Part shown: in pieces, positions 57,121-64,000 of the stretch | Numbering within the stretch: the stretch's first letter is position 1 | Layout of the letters: each line of letters starts with the position of its first letter | DNA from: Bacteroidota bacterium | Lineage (GTDB): Bacteria > Bacteroidota > Ignavibacteria > Ignavibacteriales > Melioribacteraceae | Length of the DNA: 64,000 nucleotides | Direction of reading: 5' to 3' | Assembly: GCA_023453125.1 (NCBI GenBank) | Contig: JAEXUB010000184.1 | Span: 67,850-131,849, forward strand | Program-made: the position numbers and the translations under genes | The notes under the pieces: model-generated | What the model saw: only the letters and a program-made list of their open reading frames with translations | Told to the model about the DNA's origin: nothing | Databases searched by the model: none

Positions 57121-59175
57121 ATGTGCGGAATTTTCGGTATTGCAGTAAGCAATAAATCCCGTTATGGGAATCAGGAAATAAAAAAACTCTTAGCTCGGCT
57201 CGCTCTTCTGTCTGAAGCCAGAGGCAAGGAATCGGGAGGATTAGCTTTCCGTAATCCGGTTAAGAATAATATAAAGGTTTTAAGGGCTCCGGTTCCGGTA
57301 AGTGAATTAATCAGGAGTTCGATTTACCGTGAAACCCTTGCAGAGTGGCTTGATGATTTTTCCGGGTCGAATCTTTCTGCTTCATTTGCGGTTATCGGCC
57401 ATTCAAGGCTTGTAACAAACGGAACGCAGATGGAAGACCATAATAATCAGCCGGTAATTAAAGACGGTTTTGTTGCGGTTCACAACGGAATTATTGTGAA
57501 TGCCGATGAAATATGGAAGAAATATCCTGCACTTGAAAGAAGATATGAAATAGATACCGAAGTAATGCTGTCGCTTATGATGAGTAATTTAAATGAGAAC
57601 TGCTGTCTTAAGGCATCAGTAAAAAACACATTTAATGAGATTTACGGTACTGTTTCCACAGGCCTGATTTCGGAAGTGGAGCCGGTGCTCCTTCTTGCCA
57701 CTAATAATGGTTCCCTTTATACGGTTTCAGATGGAAAAGGAATACTGGTTTTTGCGTCTGAATTCTCGATTCTTCGGGAGGCTGTAAATAGTATTCCGGT
57801 AGGGAACCTAAATAATAGCTGTATAAAGCATTTGACGCCGTATAATTGTATAGAAGTAAATCTTGAGTCTTTCGGATTAACTGAATACCATCTTGAAAAT
57901 CCTGATGCAGGAGTGCAGCATAGTTTTGAAAAGAAGACTCCTTTGGATGTTAAAATTGTAAAAAACAGCCTTTCAGGAAAAAATAAATTAAGACACTCAC
58001 TTGTAGACATAAATAGAATAATGCTCGATCCTGTAAGCAGCAGCGAAAGGAAACTGCTGGAACATAATTATGAAGCCGTCTCTAAGCTTAAAAGGTGCTC
58101 TAAGTGCCTTCTGCCGGAAACTTTTCCTTTTATTTCATTTAATACGGAAGGAACATGCAATTACTGTGTAAATTACAGGAAAAAGAATCAGAAAAAACCG
58201 ATTGAAGAACTCCATAAACTGGTAGAACCATATAAAAAGGTTAATGGGGCACCGGATTGCATAATTCCTTACAGCGGCGGAAGGGACAGTACATATGTAC
58301 TCCACTTTGCTAAGAAAGAGCTCGGGTTAAATCCAATTGCGTTCACGTATGACTGGGGAATGGTAACAGACCTGGCAAGACGTAATATAGCAAGGGTTTG
58401 CGGAAAATTAGGAGTTGAAAATATAATAGTTTCAGCCGATATAAGGGTGAAAAGAGAAAACATTAGAAAGAATATTCTTGCCTGGCTCAAGAACCCCGAT
58501 CTCGGGATGATACCTCTCTTTATGGCAGGGGACAAATATTTTTTCTATTACTGTAATCAGGTGAAAAAGCAGACTGGAATTAAGCTTAATATATGGGGAA
58601 TTAATCCGCTGGAAAACACAGACTTTAAAACAGGATTTGCAGGGCTTAAGCCTAAATTTGATAAGAAACGTATTTATTCTCTTACTCTTCTAAGCCAGAT
58701 GAAATTATTTTCTTTTGTGGGCACCAATTTGATTAAGAGCCCTTCATATATAAACAGCTCTCTGATCGATACATTCGGGTCTTTTTTAGTGCGTTACTTT
58801 TTCCCGAAAGGGGATTATTACCATTTGTACGATTACCTGCAATGGGACGAGAAGAATATTGAAAAGACAATTCTGGGACAATACGATTGGGAAAAAGCAG
58901 TCGATACTGATTCAACCTGGAGAATTGGAGACGGTACGGCAGGATTTTATAATTACATTTATTACACCATTGCCGGATTTTCGGAAAACGATACTTTCAG
59001 AAGCAATCAGATTAGAGAAGGGTTAATCTCCCGGGAAGAGGCCTTAAAAAGAGTAAACGAAGAAAATATTCCGCGCTATGAAACAATAAAATGGTATCTC
59101 GAAATTGTAGGGCTCGATTTTGAAAGCACAATAAATAGAATAAACAGGATTCCCAAAATCTATAGAACATTATGA
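57121..59175 (+). CDS. Fusion of class II glutaminase (GlmS-type) and WbpG-like PP-loop sugar amidotransferase
   Basis: The 684-residue protein begins MCGIFGIAVS, with the catalytic Cys2 of an Ntn-type glutaminase. It also has EARGKESGGLAF, GHSRLVTNG, VAVHNGII and IDTEVM, as in GlmS. Residues about 310-684 form a WbpG/WbuX-like domain: the zinc-type pairs Cys326/Cys329 and Cys346/Cys349, and the PP-loop YSGGRDS at 384-390. The arrangement mirrors AsnB, but the synthetase half is the sugar-amidotransferase type. It would make its own ammonia and so need no HisH/HisF. It begins 1 base after the preceding stop. Substrate unknown. Confidence 0.88.
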   Translation: MCGIFGIAVSNKSRYGNQEIKKLLARLALLSEARGKESGGLAFRNPVKNNIKVLRAPVPVSELIRSSIYRETLAEWLDDFSGSNLSASFAVIGHSRLVTNGTQMEDHNNQPVIKDGFVAVHNGIIVNADEIWKKYPALERRYEIDTEVMLSLMMSNLNENCCLKASVKNTFNEIYGTVSTGLISEVEPVLLLATNNGSLYTVSDGKGILVFASEFSILREAVNSIPVGNLNNSCIKHLTPYNCIEVNLESFGLTEYHLENPDAGVQHSFEKKTPLDVKIVKNSLSGKNKLRHSLVDINRIMLDPVSSSERKLLEHNYEAVSKLKRCSKCLLPETFPFISFNTEGTCNYCVNYRKKNQKKPIEELHKLVEPYKKVNGAPDCIIPYSGGRDSTYVLHFAKKELGLNPIAFTYDWGMVTDLARRNIARVCGKLGVENIIVSADIRVKRENIRKNILAWLKNPDLGMIPLFMAGDKYFFYYCNQVKKQTGIKLNIWGINPLENTDFKTGFAGLKPKFDKKRIYSLTLLSQMKLFSFVGTNLIKSPSYINSSLIDTFGSFLVRYFFPKGDYYHLYDYLQWDEKNIEKTILGQYDWEKAVDTDSTWRIGDGTAGFYNYIYYTIAGFSENDTFRSNQIREGLISREEALKRVNEENIPRYETIKWYLEIVGLDFESTINRINRIPKIYRTL

Positions 59176-60272
59176 AAATATTATTTTATTTTATTCATCC
59201 TGCAAAGTACCAGGCATTCCGGGGAATAATCAATAAAATGCTTTCTGAAGGAATTCAGGTTGATCTGGTTATAATAAAAAAAAGCATAATGGAAGAGCTT
59301 GTAGCATCAGAAGGGTGGCAGTATACCAATATTTTTCCAGAGGGGAGAAGGTTTAAAGGGGTGCCGGTGTATATCAGCGCTTTCATTAACTTATTCCGTA
59401 CTCTGTTCCGTTTAAATCGCTTTATTAAAGGGAAAAAATATGATTTATGCGTAACTGACGATTTATTCACGGTTCTTGGAAGATTAAAAGGGATTCCAAC
59501 GATATTTTTTACTGACGATGACCTCAGTGCCGTTCCTGAATCGGTTTTGCTTATCTCAACAGCTCATTATGTCCTAGCTCCCTCAATTGCCTATATGGGA
59601 AGATATGAAAAAAAGAAAATAGGTTATTACGGCTATAAGTCCCTCATGCATCTTCATCCAAACTGCTTCGCACCTCAGGAAACAAAACTGGATGTATCAA
59701 TAGCCGCACCTTTCAGCTATTTTCTTATAAGATGTGTATCGGTAACATCGACTCACGATGTAGGTAATAACGGAATAAATGATGAACTGCTTAGGGAATT
59801 AATATTATTCCTGCAGGAATACGGAAAAGTAATTATTTCATCTGAACGTCCTATACCTGCAGACTTAGAATCATACTGCATAAATATAAATAAGAAAGAT
59901 ATCAGCCACTATATTGCATTCTGCCGGATATTTATAAGCGACAGTACAACTATGTGTGCAGAAGCTGCAGTTTTGGGAATTCCTTCAATAGAGATAGATG
60001 ACTGGTTTGATGATTTTAGACAATATTCCGAATTAAACGAAAAGTACGGGCTATTAAAGGGAATAAATCCGGCTGATCGTATGAAAATATTTAATGAATT
60101 AAGGTCTATTCTAAATGACAAAGATCTGGACGGCAGGCAAAAATATAAGAGAGAAAAAATGCTTAAGAATATGGTAGATGTATCGGCATTTGTTTATTGG
60201 CTTCTTGCAAATTATCCTTCCTCGGTAAAAGAGTATTTTAAGAATCCCGGAACCCAGCTAAGGTTTAAATAA
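59172..60272 (+). CDS. DUF354-type GT-B fold protein
   Basis: The 366-residue protein starts MKILFYFIHPAKYQAFRGII and resembles the DUF354 family, related in fold to UDP-GlcNAc 2-epimerases and GT-B glycosyltransferases. The C-terminal part has ISDSTTMCAEAAVLGIPSIEI, the usual substrate-site region. Members occur in polysaccharide loci near sugar amidotransferases. The canonical WecB/WbpI catalytic residues could not be confirmed. It overlaps the fusion gene by ATGA. It may be a glycosyltransferase or an epimerase. Confidence 0.75.
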   Translation: MKILFYFIHPAKYQAFRGIINKMLSEGIQVDLVIIKKSIMEELVASEGWQYTNIFPEGRRFKGVPVYISAFINLFRTLFRLNRFIKGKKYDLCVTDDLFTVLGRLKGIPTIFFTDDDLSAVPESVLLISTAHYVLAPSIAYMGRYEKKKIGYYGYKSLMHLHPNCFAPQETKLDVSIAAPFSYFLIRCVSVTSTHDVGNNGINDELLRELILFLQEYGKVIISSERPIPADLESYCININKKDISHYIAFCRIFISDSTTMCAEAAVLGIPSIEIDDWFDDFRQYSELNEKYGLLKGINPADRMKIFNELRSILNDKDLDGRQKYKREKMLKNMVDVSAFVYWLLANYPSSVKEYFKNPGTQLRFK

Positions 60273-61595
60273 ATGCGTGATATGAGAAAATATATCTCAG
60301 GTACAATCCTGCTTATTGTTCCCGGCTTATTAATCGGCTGGATATCGGGTAATATTATTGGCTTTGGATTATTATTAAACACTCTTATAATGTTTTTAAT
60401 ATGCGAAGTAACCGATTTATACAAGGATAAATATCCGTATGACCGTGTAACCTATTATGTCTCTCCATATATTAAATCATTTTTACTACATTTACTTTTA
60501 ATTGCGGCCGTTCCGGGGCTGAATATTTATTCCAACGGGACAATATTGATTAACGCAGCCGTAATATTTATTTCATATACTTTACAATTTATTTTATTTG
60601 CTGCTTTTGCAAATAAAAAAAACTGTGAAGATAGAATTCCCTCAATAGAGAATTTAGACAAATCTCCTAAAGAAATTATTATCACGATGCCTACCCTTGA
60701 CAAACTGACCGATGGGATAAATGAAATAGAAAAGAGGCTCCTTCCTGAACTTCTAATGGGTAAAATGATTAAGTACAATGATACTCTGAGAAATGACCGG
60801 AGCGATAAAAAATACCTGCATTATGAGGACTCCATAAATACCAAAAACAGATCCCTTGATGAAAGTATTGAAAAATTAAGAGATGAGATTAGGGACTATG
60901 GTGTGCTGGTTATTAAATATATTCCGGGAACCAAAACCCATTTGAAGAAGGGAAAACATTTAATTATCCCAAGAACGGAGCTGTGGGGTAGGCTTCATTA
61001 TTGCGGCTTCGAGATTATCGGAGAAGTATCGAATGAAGGAATAACTTTGGTTGCCGCTGTTAAAGTCGCTTTTCCTCTATCGAGGCCGCGGCCATCGAAA
61101 AGTATAATAATTTCGCTTGAACGGATTGGATACAGGGGCTATACATTTAAGGCCGTTAAACTCCGATCAATGTATCCCTACAGTGAGTTTATCCAAAAAA
61201 AAGTTTTTGACATAAATAACTTCGGCACAGCCGGAAAAATCAATAATGATTTTAGAATTACACCCATAGGCAGAATATTAAGAAAATACTGGATTGATGA
61301 AATACCTCAAATAATTAACTGGCTTAAAAGCGATATTAAACTTGTTGGAATTAGGGGAATGAGCAGACATTATTTCAGCCTTTATCCTAAAGACTACAGG
61401 GAGCTGTTTATTAAAGTTAAACCGGGACTAATACCTCCAATATTTGATGATTCACAGGCCGGAGATTTTTCCCGGATAGTTGAAACAGAAAAAAAATATC
61501 TTGAAACTTATTTGAATGCCCCTTTACGCACAGATATAAAATGTTTATTTGATACTCTACACAAAATATTATTTAAAGGTATTCGAAGCGCTTAA
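60273..61595 (+). CDS. Sugar transferase (phosphoglycosyl transferase-like), first of tandem pair
   Basis: The 440-residue protein has about four N-terminal membrane helices. A middle part of about 200 residues ends WGRLHYCGFEIIGE, like the end of a class I methyltransferase. A C-terminal Bac_transf domain follows: VKLRSMYPYSEFIQ, then FRITPIGRILRKYWIDEIPQIINWLKSDIKLVGIRG. The Asp-Glu dyad of monotopic PglC-type enzymes reads Ser-Glu in PYSE. The usual PR after VG is RG. It would load the first sugar-phosphate onto undecaprenyl phosphate, or may be inactive. It follows the preceding TAA without a gap. Confidence 0.8.
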   Translation: MRDMRKYISGTILLIVPGLLIGWISGNIIGFGLLLNTLIMFLICEVTDLYKDKYPYDRVTYYVSPYIKSFLLHLLLIAAVPGLNIYSNGTILINAAVIFISYTLQFILFAAFANKKNCEDRIPSIENLDKSPKEIIITMPTLDKLTDGINEIEKRLLPELLMGKMIKYNDTLRNDRSDKKYLHYEDSINTKNRSLDESIEKLRDEIRDYGVLVIKYIPGTKTHLKKGKHLIIPRTELWGRLHYCGFEIIGEVSNEGITLVAAVKVAFPLSRPRPSKSIIISLERIGYRGYTFKAVKLRSMYPYSEFIQKKVFDINNFGTAGKINNDFRITPIGRILRKYWIDEIPQIINWLKSDIKLVGIRGMSRHYFSLYPKDYRELFIKVKPGLIPPIFDDSQAGDFSRIVETEKKYLETYLNAPLRTDIKCLFDTLHKILFKGIRSA

Positions 61596-61609
61596 GGAGG
61601 AGAAGAATA

Positions 61610-63592
61610 ATGTTAATTGCGGCATACAGTTCTTCATTAATTAAATATCTTAAGGCCAAAAGCGGTTATTTTACAGGTTTTATTATCCATTCTTTTTCTT
61701 ACATAACAGCTTTGATAGTAAAACGGGGGGCAATTCATTTTCATAAGGATGATGCTCTTCTTCTGCCGCTTATTATGATTGTACCATTCCTTTTCGCAGT
61801 TTTGCTGGAGAAGTACGACTCAAACCCGAAGGTATTTTCTCTTGAAATTAAGCTTAAACGGTATTTTACGTCATTCTTGTTGTCACTCGGGGTCATTTCT
61901 CTAATAATTATTTCTATTTTCCCGGAGACTCCTTCGCGTCTTATTGTCTTTGGTTCGTTAGTTATTTCCTTTATTCTTGAAATGATGCTTCTTCTTTCCG
62001 AAGGCTCATTCCAATTCGAAAGGAATTTTCTGTTAAAAATTGATTTTTCCTTTTCCAACTTTCTGCAGGAATTCATAATCCTGTGTTTATCCTTCATAAT
62101 GGTGTTATTCTACAGCCCGGCGAAGCTCCCTGCATTGCAAAAGTACCCTTTTGTATATTCATCTGTAATTGTAGTATGGTTTGTGGTTTCCATTACGGTT
62201 CATAATTACAAAAGCATTTTCCATAGAAAATCTAACTGGTCTTATTTTTGGGAACGATTCAAGGCCAATGTGCTTTTTATCTCGGTATATGCATTCCTTC
62301 TTTTCGCTTTTAATATTGACAGGAACCTGCAAACTAATCTTCTCCTGTTCTCAGTGCTGTATGCTGCATTTTCTCTCGTTTATTGCTCTGTTATTCTTAG
62401 TATTTACAGAACTCCGGTGCACGATGCTGTAAAGGGGAGTTTTAGAAGCATCATTGAATACAAAGAAAATATTCAGATGCATCCCCGTGAGTTGACTGGA
62501 AAATATTCATCCCCAAACAATAATTATTATAATCCGTTTTTAAAAGAGCAGTTAGATTCTGTATATCTTAAAAAATTCCCAGGCATATTTGAATTTCTTG
62601 AAGATTCGCTTGAGCTGACGACTTTTGATTTCAGAAAATGCATTATGATTAGAAGCTCGGATTTATATAACGTGGAAATTCTTCCGGAAAACTATTTTGA
62701 ATTTTATATGAATCTTCATGAAATCAATGACCTCCCGAGGATTAATGAATATTTTCAGAAATTAAATAGAAGGCTGGTAAGAGGGGGCTATTATATTGGC
62801 AGGGTAGAGCCTACTCATTTACGGTTTGAAAGATTTCTTAACCGCTACCCGTATCATATTGCCCGTCTTTTTTATTTTTTCGACTTCCTATGGAGAAGAG
62901 TAACTCCAAACCTGCCTTTTATAAGAAAAATATATTTTGTATTCTCAAGCGGAAAAAAAAGAGCCATCTCATTTCCTGAAGCTTTGGGAAGGCTCTATTA
63001 TTGCGGTTTTGAAATTTGCAATTATCAGCCTTTCGGCAATTTTATCTATTACATATGCAGAAAAGTAAACGATGTTGAAAATGTAGGAAACCCCCTTTAC
63101 GGTCCACTGATTAAGCTTAAGCGTGTAAGTGCGGGAGGAAAAATATTTAATGTATATAAGTTCAGGACTATGCATCCTTATTCAGAATTTATACAGAAAT
63201 TCATTTATAACAAAAATAATCTCGAAGTCGGGGGTAAAATTAAAAATGATTTCCGCGTTACCAGCTGGGGAAAGTTTTTAAGGAAATTATGGCTCGATGA
63301 AGTGCCGATGTTTATTAACTGGTTTAAGGGGGATTTGAAACTGGTTGGAGTAAGGCCTATAAGCGAACACTATTTAAGCCTTTATGATACAGATTTGCAA
63401 AAAATGAGACTGAGATATAAACCCGGAATACTGCCTCCGTTTTATTATGACCTTCCAAAGACATTAGACGAAATTATGGAATCCGAAAGAAAGTATTTTA
63501 ATGCTTATGATAAAAATCCGGTTAAGACCGATCTAAAATATTTCTTTGTAATTATTTATAATATTCTCATCAGAAAAGCCCGCAGCAATTAG
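61610..63592 (+). CDS. Sugar transferase (phosphoglycosyl transferase-like), second of tandem pair
   Basis: The 660-residue protein has several N-terminal membrane helices (residues about 10-270). A methyltransferase-like middle part (about 310-480) includes LNRRLVRGGYYIGRVEPTHL and LGRLYYCGFEICN. A Bac_transf C-terminus follows: VYKFRTMHPYSEFIQK, FRVTSWGKFLRKLWLDEVPMFINWFKGDLKLVGVRP. It is a paralogue of the preceding gene and keeps the PR motif that gene has lost. It probably transfers a sugar-1-phosphate to undecaprenyl phosphate. A strong AAGGAGG precedes the ATG. Confidence 0.85.
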   Translation: MLIAAYSSSLIKYLKAKSGYFTGFIIHSFSYITALIVKRGAIHFHKDDALLLPLIMIVPFLFAVLLEKYDSNPKVFSLEIKLKRYFTSFLLSLGVISLIIISIFPETPSRLIVFGSLVISFILEMMLLLSEGSFQFERNFLLKIDFSFSNFLQEFIILCLSFIMVLFYSPAKLPALQKYPFVYSSVIVVWFVVSITVHNYKSIFHRKSNWSYFWERFKANVLFISVYAFLLFAFNIDRNLQTNLLLFSVLYAAFSLVYCSVILSIYRTPVHDAVKGSFRSIIEYKENIQMHPRELTGKYSSPNNNYYNPFLKEQLDSVYLKKFPGIFEFLEDSLELTTFDFRKCIMIRSSDLYNVEILPENYFEFYMNLHEINDLPRINEYFQKLNRRLVRGGYYIGRVEPTHLRFERFLNRYPYHIARLFYFFDFLWRRVTPNLPFIRKIYFVFSSGKKRAISFPEALGRLYYCGFEICNYQPFGNFIYYICRKVNDVENVGNPLYGPLIKLKRVSAGGKIFNVYKFRTMHPYSEFIQKFIYNKNNLEVGGKIKNDFRVTSWGKFLRKLWLDEVPMFINWFKGDLKLVGVRPISEHYLSLYDTDLQKMRLRYKPGILPPFYYDLPKTLDEIMESERKYFNAYDKNPVKTDLKYFFVIIYNILIRKARSN

Positions 63593-63624
63593 TCCATTAT
63601 TTTTCATAATCAACGCGGTGAAAT

Positions 63625-64000
63625 ATGAAAAACTTTACTTTAATCGGCGCGGGGGGATATATTGCCCCCAGGCATTTGAAGGCCATCAAAGAGACCGGTA
63701 ATATGCTTTCAGGCGCCATGGATGTGAACGACTCGGTTGGCATTCTGGACCAATACTTTCCCAGTTCGCATTTTTTCCTGGATCACAGTTTGTTTTCAGA
63801 ATATATAAAGACTAAAAAAAAGCAATTGGATTATTTGTCAATCTGCACTCCCAATCATTTTCATTTTCAGCATATCAAACTTGCGCTTGAAAATGAACTT
63901 GATGCAATATGCGAAAAACCGGTTGTAATATCACCAGCCCTGGTTGATGATCTGAGCCGCATTGAAGAAATTACCGGAAAAAGAATCTATACTATTCTGC
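63625..64000 (+). CDS. WlbA/WbpB-type UDP-GlcNAcA 3-oxidase, N-terminal part (runs off the right edge)
   Basis: The first 125 codons encode a Gfo/Idh/MocA-type NAD-binding domain: FTLIGAGGYIAPRHLKAIKE, DVNDSVGILDQYFP, LDYLSICTPNHFHF and ICEKPVVISP. The IAPRHLKAI and NDSVGI segments are characteristic of WlbA/WbpB, which oxidises UDP-GlcNAcA at C3 before transamination by WbpE. This fits the WbpA-like gene at 33088 and predicts wbpD, wbpE and wbpI homologues just beyond the window. The gene is incomplete here. Confidence 0.9.
   Translation, partial: MKNFTLIGAGGYIAPRHLKAIKETGNMLSGAMDVNDSVGILDQYFPSSHFFLDHSLFSEYIKTKKKQLDYLSICTPNHFHFQHIKLALENELDAICEKPVVISPALVDDLSRIEEITGKRIYTIL

Overview
The window looks like chromosomal DNA of a Gram-negative member of the Bacteroidota/Chlorobi group, most likely Ignavibacteria. 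This is judged from protein style, not from a database search. The pointers are low-to-moderate GC, a DUF5723 outer-membrane protein, a very large GH13 protein, secreted proteins with Bacteroidota-type signal peptides, and sugar transferases of the PYSE type. A perfect CIRCE operator precedes groES-groEL. No tRNA, rRNA, CRISPR array, transposase or prophage gene was recognised.

Region 1 (1-10 kb). The 5' end of mutS runs leftward off the window. Divergent from it are a 1195-residue GH13-like protein, a secreted M28 peptidase closed by a strong terminator, and a pair made of a putative lipoprotein and a DUF5723 outer-membrane protein.

Region 2 (10-16 kb, minus strand). An export operon reads tetR, tolC, hlyD, two ABC-2 permeases, then a small beta-barrel protein. 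No ATPase gene is present. The inverted repeat TGAAT-N4-ATTCA occurs both upstream of tetR and between tetR and tolC, which suggests autoregulation and operon control.

Region 3 (16-30 kb). Three secreted proteins (a carboxypeptidase-regulatory-domain protein, a bleomycin-hydrolase-like C1 peptidase and an S37-type peptidase) are followed by groES-groEL under CIRCE. Next come an outer-membrane protein, the overlapping plsY-htrA-purB operon, the glycogen phosphorylase gene glgP and an unknown gene.

Region 4 (30-64 kb, all plus strand, continuing off the right edge). This is one uninterrupted surface-polysaccharide locus of about 30 genes with many overlapping stops and starts. It holds an SLBB protein, a Wzc-like BY-kinase, a Wzx flippase, a Wzy-like polymerase, seven glycosyltransferase genes (GT2, GT4, GT10 and CgeB-like) and two tandem phosphoglycosyl-transferase-like proteins. 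It also holds many decorating enzymes: three FkbM methyltransferases, two class I methyltransferases, a carbamoyltransferase, a DegT aminotransferase, an SDR and a cupin. A WbpA-type dehydrogenase near the start and a WlbA/WbpB-type oxidase at the right edge point to a UDP-GlcNAc-derived 2,3-diamino uronic acid. Between them lies a sugar-amidation module: a HisH-like glutaminase, a HisF-like protein that has lost the catalytic Asp11 of true HisF, and a WbpG/WbuX-type PP-loop amidotransferase. Directly after it is a second PP-loop amidotransferase fused to a GlmS-type class II glutaminase. This pairing of two nitrogen-delivery designs is the most unusual content. The locus is preceded by a leader with an ops/JUMPstart-like sequence and a possible pseudoknot.
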